A DNA stretch of 27,417 nt from the NCBI GenBank assembly GCA_046536675.1, contig JAWDMK010000006.1, forward strand, positions 1 through 27,417, read 5' to 3'. The DNA comes from JAGDYD01 sp046536675 (GTDB lineage: Archaea; Micrarchaeota; Micrarchaeia; Micrarchaeales; CABMGC01). Shown here in pieces: positions 21,939-27,417 of this stretch. Position 1 is the first letter of the stretch. Every line of letters begins with the position of its first letter. The notes below the pieces were generated by a model. It made no database searches, was not told the DNA's origin, and saw only the letters and a list, made by a program, of their open reading frames with translations. The translations under genes and the position numbers were made by a program.

Positions 21939-23071
21939 AACATCCTCCTAAATTTCTCAAATACGAAATTTGCATCATTTGTGCCAGGCCTTGCCTCTGG
22001 ATGGAACTGCACTGTTATAATTTTGCGGTTCGTATACTCTATGCCTTCAACAACATTGTCGTCCGGGCTTATGAACCATATCTTGCCACCCTCAGGCATA
22101 TTATTAGGATATATCGCATAGCCGTGGTTGTGCGTTGTTATAAAACCTTTATTTGTAGCAGTTTCAACAACCGCCTTGTTTATTGCATGGTGGCCGAACT
22201 TCATCTTCACTACCTTGGCGCCAAATGCCATGGCAGCAATCTGGTGACCAAGGCATATTCCTAATATAGGCACCTTGTATTCAGAAAGCGACAGGAAGTT
22301 GTTTACTTCATTGCTGAGCAGGTTGGGATTGCCAGGGCCATTGCTGTATACTATTCCTACAGGGTTGTATGACATAACTTCATCGGGGCTTGCATTATAT
22401 GGCAGGCGCACTACATTATAGCCGATCTTAAGCAGCTCCTCAAGTATGCCATGCTTTACACCAAAGTCGATAAGTATTATATTGCCAGGCAGCTTGCCCT
22501 TGTATACGATAGGATTCTTTACAGAAGCACGTTCTACGAAGTTTATGCTACTATAATCTATTTCTAAAAGCCTCTTGACAGTACTGTTAGTAAGCCTTAT
22601 ACCATTTGAAAGCACTGCTGGCATTGCGCCGCTGTCTCTTATCTTCTTTGTCAGCATTCTTGTGTCTATTCCTTGTATTCCCGGTATTCCTTCTCTAGAG
22701 AGCCACTCACTAAGGGTAAAAATACTGTTCCAGGACTTGCCTTCTGTAAGTTCTGCTACTATAATACCTTCTACCATAATGTGCTCTGATTCAAAATTCG
22801 AAAGTATGCCATTTTTGTAGATCTTATCAGGCACACCGTAATTGCCTACAAGGGGATGTGTGAATACAAGCAGCTGACCCATGTAGGATGGGTCTGTAAG
22901 GCTTTCAGGATAGCCGTTCATCGATGTGGTGAATATGAGTTCACCATTTCTAATGCCTTTTGCTCCAAAACCTTTGCCCTTAAGTACAGTGCCATCCTCA
23001 AGATATAGATATGCAGCACCAGAGAAGGAGGAAGCCCCATGTGTTAATGCCTTTGAAAGTGGGCTTCTCAT
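21935..23071 (-). CDS. carA: Carbamoyl phosphate synthase small (glutaminase) subunit
   Basis: Hydrolyses glutamine and channels ammonia to CarB. An N-terminal CPSase domain begins near residue 20 (AYLYLEDGTVLKGKGFG). The C-terminal class I amidotransferase domain holds the triad C273 (GICLGHQ), H357 and E359 (QFHPEA), so it should be active. The length of 378 is normal. The first 18 residues look like an extension, but no other usable start codon exists. There is no good ribosome site, so the message may have a very short leader. Sequences such as FTHPLVGNYGVPD, GIPGIQGIDTRMLTKKIR and the FHPEARPGTND ending resemble the eukaryotic CAD glutaminase. It overlaps carB by four bases. Confidence 0.95.
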   Translation of the reverse strand: MRSPLSKALTHGASSFSGAAYLYLEDGTVLKGKGFGAKGIRNGELIFTTSMNGYPESLTDPSYMGQLLVFTHPLVGNYGVPDKIYKNGILSNFESEHIMVEGIIVAELTEGKSWNSIFTLSEWLSREGIPGIQGIDTRMLTKKIRDSGAMPAVLSNGIRLTNSTVKRLLEIDYSSINFVERASVKNPIVYKGKLPGNIILIDFGVKHGILEELLKIGYNVVRLPYNASPDEVMSYNPVGIVYSNGPGNPNLLSNEVNNFLSLSEYKVPILGICLGHQIAAMAFGAKVVKMKFGHHAINKAVVETATNKGFITTHNHGYAIYPNNMPEGGKIWFISPDDNVVEGIEYTNRKIITVQFHPEARPGTNDANFVFEKFRRML

Positions 23072-23104
23072 CTAAATCTAAATGCTTATTATGAAGCACA
23101 AATG

Positions 23105-23112
23105 TTTAAATA
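23105..23112 (-). promoter_or_regulatory. TATA box of carAB
   Basis: TATTTAAA on the minus strand is centred about 37 bases before the carA ATG, giving a leader of roughly ten bases. A second TATA-like string, CTATATAAATAGG, overlaps the palindrome at 23131-23142 and could be an alternative upstream promoter. Confidence 0.6.
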
Positions 23113-23130
23113 CATATTGGTAGGGAGCTG

Positions 23131-23142
23131 ATAGGATCCTAT
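23131..23142. repeat. 12-bp perfect palindrome upstream of carAB
   Basis: ATAGGATCCTAT is its own reverse complement. It lies about 20 bases upstream of the carA TATA box and overlaps a second TATA-like sequence. A dimeric regulator controlling pyrimidine or arginine synthesis could bind here. This is inferred from position and symmetry only. Confidence 0.45.
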
Positions 23143-23184
23143 TTATATAGATTAGCAACGTGTCTCTTTCTTATACAACCAAAT

Positions 23185-23397
23185 TCAGTAAAAGCGTATA
23201 TCGTCATCACCACCATTATTCGAATACTTTCTTATTGCTTCTTTGATTACTTTGATATCTATATCGCAATTGCAATTCATGCTCTTCAGCTCTTTCCTGA
23301 CAACCTCAGCAAGCTCATCATCTTTCACGTATGGGAATTCCGTGGCTATAAAAAAGTTCATGCTATCTCTGCATTTATCTATATCTTCGCGCTCCAT
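23185..23397 (-). CDS. Small acidic protein of unknown function
   Basis: A 70-residue reading frame with no family I recognise. It has an N-terminal charged helix, a FFIATEFPYVKDDELAEVV segment, N-C-N-C near residue 42, a likely helix VIKEAIRKY, and an acidic, Asn/Gly-rich end. The frame fills the space upstream of the carA promoter. An A/T-rich element (TTTAAAGG, minus strand, near 23427-23434) about 33 bases upstream could be its TATA box. No ribosome site is clear. Protein-like composition favours a real gene, but at this length a chance frame cannot be excluded. Confidence 0.5.
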   Translation of the reverse strand: MEREDIDKCRDSMNFFIATEFPYVKDDELAEVVRKELKSMNCNCDIDIKVIKEAIRKYSNNGGDDDIRFY

Positions 23398-23487
23398 AGC
23401 AATCTAAAAATATTAATCAGTAAATCCTTTAAACTGTCTACGTGCTATTAGACAAAAAACGATGCTATTTCAAGAGGCAGACCAAAC

Positions 23488-23496
23488 TTTTTAAAT
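23488..23496 (+). promoter_or_regulatory. TATA box candidate for the exported protein gene
   Basis: TTTTTAAAT lies about 88 bases before the ATG at 23580, implying a leader of about 60 bases that would contain the hairpin at 23533-23556. An alternative A/T-rich element within that hairpin would give a shorter leader. Confidence 0.4.
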
Positions 23497-23532
23497 TGGC
23501 TAAAGCAATGTAGTAATGTGCGCCAAAAACTA

Positions 23533-23556
23533 AAAACAATAATATTAAATTGTTTT
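23533..23556 (+). repeat. 8-bp inverted repeat before the exported protein gene
   Basis: AAAACAAT and ATTGTTTT are perfect complements around an 8-base A/T spacer, ending 23 bases before the start codon. It could be an operator, a weak leader hairpin, or a chance product of A/T-rich DNA. Confidence 0.4.
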
Positions 23557-23579
23557 ATCTTGAAATAATAATGATCTAA

Positions 23580-24353
23580 ATGAGACCTCTTTTAATACCT
23601 TTTGCGCTTATAGTCGCTTCTTTTCTTATGCTACAGGCTAACGCATACTTTAATGTAACATATCTTAATACTACAGTAATACTCCAAAATGATACAAGTG
23701 CCCATGTTATAGAGGTTATAACGCTCTTCATGAGCAATTCTTCAGTTCCACAATACCTGCAATACAGACAAGCTATAAACCTAACCCTAAGCAACTGGAA
23801 TAATGCACTCGGTACAAACTATCTTATCGAGCACATAATAAACCCTGAATCAAGCATATCAAGGTTCACTTTCCTTCCTGGACCAGTAATGAGAAATATT
23901 AACGGAAGTGGTATTGCCTATCTTACTATGGATTACTATGTAGGCAACGTTACTACAAAGCATATAATAGCACCAAGGAAGTTTGAATATATCTTTAATA
24001 ACAAGGTATTCAACTTTATGCATACAGCAAGCGGCCAAGCTCTTTATCCGAACAGCAGATTCAACATAATAATACCAAAGGGTTCACAGGTTGTATCAAT
24101 ATACCCAGCCCCAGACTATCCAACACCATCTATACCTGGTAATTATACAGGTTATACTGAATTCTCATGGTATTCAGGCGAGCCTCTCTCAAAGTTTTCA
24201 TTCTCATACATTATAACAGAATCCCTGCAGCAAGAGGTGGTAAGCTATTTCTCAAATCTTTTTGCTAAGTTTAGCCTAATCATCTATATTCTCGTTATAA
24301 TAGTAGTTGTTGGGATTGTAGCCTATCTCTACATTAAGCTTGTTTTTGGGTGA
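23580..24353 (+). CDS. Exported, C-terminally membrane-anchored protein of unknown function
   Basis: The 257 residues begin with a signal peptide (about 1-22, hydrophobic IPFALIVASFLMLQA, likely cut after ANA). An extracytoplasmic domain rich in strands, Tyr and Asn follows, and one C-terminal membrane helix (about 232-254) ends with few cytoplasmic residues. Eight N-x-S/T sequons (N25, N30, N37, N53, N67, N108, N123, N188) suggest heavy N-glycosylation. There are no cysteines and no enzyme motif that I recognise. A surface or S-layer-associated role is plausible. Its stop overlaps the ribosome site of pheS, so the two are probably on one transcript. ATGATC lies just before the ATG, a near match to the local ribosome site. 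Confidence 0.75.
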   Translation: MRPLLIPFALIVASFLMLQANAYFNVTYLNTTVILQNDTSAHVIEVITLFMSNSSVPQYLQYRQAINLTLSNWNNALGTNYLIEHIINPESSISRFTFLPGPVMRNINGSGIAYLTMDYYVGNVTTKHIIAPRKFEYIFNNKVFNFMHTASGQALYPNSRFNIIIPKGSQVVSIYPAPDYPTPSIPGNYTGYTEFSWYSGEPLSKFSFSYIITESLQQEVVSYFSNLFAKFSLIIYILVIIVVVGIVAYLYIKLVFG

Positions 24354-24354
24354 A
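24349..24354 (+). promoter_or_regulatory. Ribosome binding site of pheS, selects the GTG start
   Basis: GGTGAA includes the stop codon of the upstream gene. After three bases (TTG) comes GTG at 24358. TTG at 24340 and TTG at 24355 are possible but do not have the spacing used elsewhere in this window. Confidence 0.6.
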
Positions 24355-24357
24355 TTG

Positions 24358-25815
24358 GTGCATAAGTACGTTGCCTCTGTTTTAAGCGTTCTCCAGAAGG
24401 AAAAAATTTCTTCGCTAGACAAACTTATAAAAGAAACTGCTCTAGCCAAAGATGCTGTGCTTTGGGCACTAGAAGAATTGCAAAGCAAAGGGCTTGTGAC
24501 ATTGAAGAAAAGAAAGTCTATTTCAGTTGTGTTTTCAGACGAAGGCTTGAGGTATGCTCAAACATTGCTGCCAGAAGAGGCGCTACTAAAGCGATTGACA
24601 AAGGAAAAGGTTAAGATAAGTGAATTAAATAATGAAGAGAGGATAGGTTTCCAATGGCTCAAGGCAAAAGGACTCGTTGAGATAAAAGAAGGCTTTATCG
24701 CTCTGAAAGAAGGCCAAAAAGAGATAGAAGAAGGCAATTTGCTAAGAGCACTTTATCAAAAGCCAGATGAAGCAGAAAAGCTTATTTTAGAGCACAAGCA
24801 GGCATTTGAAAACCTTTTGAAGAGAAAGCTTGTTTTTGTAAAGGAAAAAGAAGAGGTAGAAAGCATAGAGCTAACAGAGCTCGGCGAAAAGGAGAAGATA
24901 AGCGTAGAAGAGGATATAGGTGAGCTGAACAGAGAGATAATCGCCAATAGGTCCTGGCAAGGAAAGAGGTTCAGAAAATATAATGTTAACATAAGCGTAG
25001 AAGATGCGGAGATAGCGAGAAGGCATCCACTTAAGAGTTTTATAGACGAGATAAAAGACGCATACCTAAGCATGGGCTTCAAAGAGGTATCGGGGCCAAT
25101 AATAGAGCCTTCATTTTGGGTATTTGATTCCCTTTTTGTCCCGCAAGACCACCCAGCAAGGGAGATGCAGGATACATTCTATCTTCTCAATCCCGGAAAA
25201 GTTAATGTTAAAGACGACAAACTCATTAAAAAGGTTAAGGCGATGCATGAGAAAGCGTGGCACATAAACTGGTATAAAGAAGTTGCTGAGCAAGCATTGC
25301 TTAGAACGCATACAACAAGTGTTTCTGCAAGGTTCATATATAGGCTTAGAGATAACTTAAAGGAGCTTGCAAGCATATCAGCGGTAAAGCCTCTACAGCT
25401 CTTCTCTGTAGGGCGCGTCTTTAGGAATGAAAGCATAGATTACAAGCACTTGGCAGAATTCTATCAAACAGATGGTATAGTAATAGGCGTAAACCTAACT
25501 CTTGCAAACCTCTTCGACGTGCTCAAACGAATATACGATAGTATAGGTGTTGAAATAAAATTCAAGCCCTCATATTTTCCTTTCGTAGAACCTGGGGTTG
25601 AGGTTGATATATTATACAATGGCGAATGGCTTGAGCTTGGCGGTGCTGGCATTATAAGGAAAGAGATAACCGATATTGTAAGCAAGAAGATAACTGTGCT
25701 TGCATGGGGTCTAGGCGTTGAAAGGGCGCTTCTCGCAAAGGATAAGAGTATAAACTCAATAACAGAGCTCTTCAACAGCAATCTTGGTTGGCTTAGGAGA
25801 AAGGTGATTATATAG
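24358..25815 (+). CDS. pheS: Phenylalanyl-tRNA synthetase alpha subunit
   Basis: Catalytic subunit of the PheST heterotetramer that charges tRNA-Phe; class II synthetase. From GTG 24358 it has 485 residues. The N-terminal third contains winged-helix-like modules typical of archaeal/eukaryotic PheS. The catalytic domain follows, with motif 1 around HPLKSFIDEIKDAYLSMGF, motif 2 GRVFRNE (352-358) with the following DYKHLAEFYQTDG, and motif 3 GLGVER (451-456). All key residues look intact. The stop TAG overlaps the apparent AUA start of pheT, and the pheT ribosome site lies inside its last codons. Confidence 0.95.
   Translation: MHKYVASVLSVLQKEKISSLDKLIKETALAKDAVLWALEELQSKGLVTLKKRKSISVVFSDEGLRYAQTLLPEEALLKRLTKEKVKISELNNEERIGFQWLKAKGLVEIKEGFIALKEGQKEIEEGNLLRALYQKPDEAEKLILEHKQAFENLLKRKLVFVKEKEEVESIELTELGEKEKISVEEDIGELNREIIANRSWQGKRFRKYNVNISVEDAEIARRHPLKSFIDEIKDAYLSMGFKEVSGPIIEPSFWVFDSLFVPQDHPAREMQDTFYLLNPGKVNVKDDKLIKKVKAMHEKAWHINWYKEVAEQALLRTHTTSVSARFIYRLRDNLKELASISAVKPLQLFSVGRVFRNESIDYKHLAEFYQTDGIVIGVNLTLANLFDVLKRIYDSIGVEIKFKPSYFPFVEPGVEVDILYNGEWLELGGAGIIRKEITDIVSKKITVLAWGLGVERALLAKDKSINSITELFNSNLGWLRRKVII
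25803..25808 (+). promoter_or_regulatory. Ribosome binding site of pheT, points to an AUA start
   Basis: GGTGAT, then TAT, then ATA at 25812. The match and spacing are identical to the thermosome and UPF0147 sites. The codon at the expected start position is ATA rather than ATG, GTG or TTG. Confidence 0.7.
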
Positions 25816-27417
25816 CTGTAGTTACATTTGACAAAAATTATCTTTTCAAGCTTGTTGGCAAGAGAATAAGCGATAAAAGGCTAAGCAAGTATGTCTTCGA
25901 CTTGGGCATGAGCGTAGAAGGCCTCACCGCAGAGGAGATAAGCATCGACATAACACCGAACAGGCCAGATCTACTTGATATAGTTGGGTTTGCAAGGGCG
26001 CTGAGAAACTATATGCATTTCCATGAAAAGCTTGTCTATAGCTTGAAAGAGGAAGAGCCGGTAGCGGCAATAGAGGTTGGCGAAAATGTTAGCAAGGTAA
26101 GGCCATTCATAGCTGCTCTCATTGTAAATGGGCTGAGCCTTACAGATGAAAGCTTAAAGTATATTATTCAGTTTACAGAGAAGTTTAGCGAGACTTTTGG
26201 GAGAAAGAGGGAAAAGCTTGCAATGGGTCTGCATGATCTATCAAAAGTAGAAGGTAATCTTAGATATGATGCTAAGCTAGAAGGAAGATTTGTACCATTG
26301 AATAATAAGAGGGAGATGAGCTTTAAGGAAATAATGAATACACACGCAAAAGGCATTGAGTATGCAAATACAATCAAAGGTTCTCTCTACCCGGTTCTTG
26401 AAGATGAAAAAGGAATACTCTCTCTTATACCAATAATAAATTCTGATAGAACAAAAGTAACAAGCAATACTAAAGACATGCTTGTAGACATTACAGGCAC
26501 TTCACAATACATTGTTGAAAAGGCAGCAGATATGTTTGCATGCATGTTTATGGACCTTGGCGGAAACGTTAAGCGTGTTAGGATAAAATATGGCAAGAAA
26601 AGCGTATTAACTCCAAGAATGGAAAGCAGGATAATAGAGATAAAGCCAAGGGCGATGGAAGACCACATTGGTGCTGCAATAGGATTTAACAATATTCTTT
26701 CATTAGCAACTAAGATGGGTTATAAAGCAGTTTTTGTAAATAGAAAGGTAAGATTTTTTGTTCCACAATATAGGTTTGATATAATAAACGAGCAGGATAT
26801 AATAGAGGATATAGCTATAGCATATGGCTATGCCTATATACACCCTCTACCTATTTTTACAGAAGTGAGCGGTGGCAGGCTAGAAGAAAAGACGAAGCTT
26901 AACCGCAAGCTTGTAACACTTATGCTTGGCTTAGGCTTTACAGAAACAAACAATAATTATCTTACAAATGAAAAAATGAACTTTAAGGATATGCTAATAG
27001 AGGAAAAGCCACATGTTCAAATAAAAGGTTCAAAGACAGAAAATATAACTATGATGCGCACATGGCTTTTGCCGTCTTTGCTTAATATTCTTGGCTCCTC
27101 TTCGCATGAGAGCATGCCACAAAAGGTTTTCGAGCTTGACCTGGTTTTCAACATAAATAAAGATCAGGTTATAGAATCTCACCACCTTGCAGGCTTGGTT
27201 GTTTCGCCAAAGGCAAACTTCAATGACATAAAAGCAGTTGTAAGCTCTCTCATGCATGCACTTGGCATAGAATTCAAAGTAAGTGAAGAAAAGATAGGCT
27301 CGTTTATAGAAGGAAGGTGCGCAAGGATAGAATCAAACAGTATAAAAGGGTTCTTTGGCGAATTGCACCCAGAGGTGCTAAGCAATTTTGGAATAGAAGA
27401 GCCCGCTATAGCATTTG
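25812..27417 (+). CDS. pheT: Phenylalanyl-tRNA synthetase beta subunit (3' end outside window)
   Basis: Second subunit of PheST, of the shorter archaeal/eukaryotic type. I translated the frame through 535 codons with no stop. Family blocks are the N-terminal AVVTFDKNYLFKLVG, the ITPNRPDLLDIVGFARALR block (near residue 50), YRFDIINEQDIIEDIAIAYGY in the class II-like core, and FGELHPEVLSNFGI near the end. Only a few residues are likely missing past the window edge. The start codon appears to be ATA. An in-frame TAG lies at 25794, there is no ATG/GTG/TTG between it and codon 31, and starting at codon 31 or 33 would delete the conserved first strand. It overlaps the pheS stop as ATAG. Confidence 0.93.
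   Translation, partial: MAVVTFDKNYLFKLVGKRISDKRLSKYVFDLGMSVEGLTAEEISIDITPNRPDLLDIVGFARALRNYMHFHEKLVYSLKEEEPVAAIEVGENVSKVRPFIAALIVNGLSLTDESLKYIIQFTEKFSETFGRKREKLAMGLHDLSKVEGNLRYDAKLEGRFVPLNNKREMSFKEIMNTHAKGIEYANTIKGSLYPVLEDEKGILSLIPIINSDRTKVTSNTKDMLVDITGTSQYIVEKAADMFACMFMDLGGNVKRVRIKYGKKSVLTPRMESRIIEIKPRAMEDHIGAAIGFNNILSLATKMGYKAVFVNRKVRFFVPQYRFDIINEQDIIEDIAIAYGYAYIHPLPIFTEVSGGRLEEKTKLNRKLVTLMLGLGFTETNNNYLTNEKMNFKDMLIEEKPHVQIKGSKTENITMMRTWLLPSLLNILGSSSHESMPQKVFELDLVFNINKDQVIESHHLAGLVVSPKANFNDIKAVVSSLMHALGIEFKVSEEKIGSFIEGRCARIESNSIKGFFGELHPEVLSNFGIEEPAIAF

Noticed and set aside
25464..25781. Minus-strand open frames within pheS and pheT
   Set aside because: They are complementary shadows of conserved synthetase domains with no protein-like features.
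25815..25907. pheT as a pseudogene or frameshifted gene because no ordinary start codon is present
   Set aside because: The frame is open for 535 codons with all conserved blocks, and a perfect ribosome site precedes ATA 25812. An AUA start explains the data without damage.

Overview
The window is archaeal chromosomal DNA. The evidence is a TATA-binding protein, a group II chaperonin (thermosome), ribosomal proteins L34e and L14e, both subunits of the archaea-specific DNA polymerase D, a UPF0147 protein, archaeal-type PheS/PheT, TATA-box promoters, and a tRNA with a noncanonical intron. PolD beside a family B polymerase argues for a euryarchaeal or DPANN lineage rather than a crenarchaeon. 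Very tight packing, abutting convergent genes, a DUF929 membrane-anchored thioredoxin-like protein and a T-loop tRNA intron together suggest a small-genome, ARMAN/Micrarchaeota-like archaeon. That placement is an inference and would need 16S or marker phylogeny. The DNA is A+T-rich by eye, with heavy use of ATA (Ile) and AGA/AGG (Arg) codons. I see no insertion sequence, phage, CRISPR array or rRNA.

Layout. (1) 1-4344: the start of tbp on the minus strand, divergent from the thermosome gene. The thermosome gene is followed by adkA, an EMC3/TMCO1-family insertase gene, L34e, cmk and L14e, which is the conserved archaeal adk-EMC3-L34e-cmk-L14e string. (2) 4366-5682: a class III aminotransferase, convergent with and overlapping the 3' end of the PolD operon. 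(3) 5675-10600 minus: DP1 then DP2, translationally coupled. (4) 10656-12365 minus: tRNA-Arg(UCU) with a 13-nt T-loop intron, followed only 14 nt later by UPF0147 and then an APC amino-acid transporter, probably one transcript. (5) 12426-13178 minus: TatD nuclease. (6) 13386-15036 plus: DUF929 protein plus a four-TM protein with a membrane-embedded Cys-x-Cys, a candidate extracytoplasmic redox pair. (7) 15037-18307 minus: family B polymerase then methionine aminopeptidase. (8) 18359-23071 minus: carA-carB (both resembling the eukaryote/Bacteroidetes branch) and an archaeal conserved protein. (9) 23185-23397 minus: a small unknown ORF. (10) 23580-27417 plus: an exported glycoprotein-like protein, pheS, and pheT, which runs off the window and appears to start on AUA.

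Start sites. Many genes use one compact ribosome-binding arrangement: GGTGAT or a near match, exactly three bases, then the start codon. I used it to choose among alternative starts. It moves the starts of adkA, MetAP, the SecB-like gene and pheS away from the longest possible reading frames, and it is the main support for the AUA start of pheT.

Functionally the region holds core information processing: transcription initiation, replication polymerases, protein folding and membrane insertion, tRNA charging and N-terminal Met removal. Alongside are nucleotide metabolism (Adk, Cmk, CarAB), amino-acid uptake or interconversion, and three envelope proteins of unknown function. No stretch longer than about 210 bases lacks a gene. 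The larger gaps (146-309, 13179-13385, 23398-23579) contain promoters and short inverted repeats.
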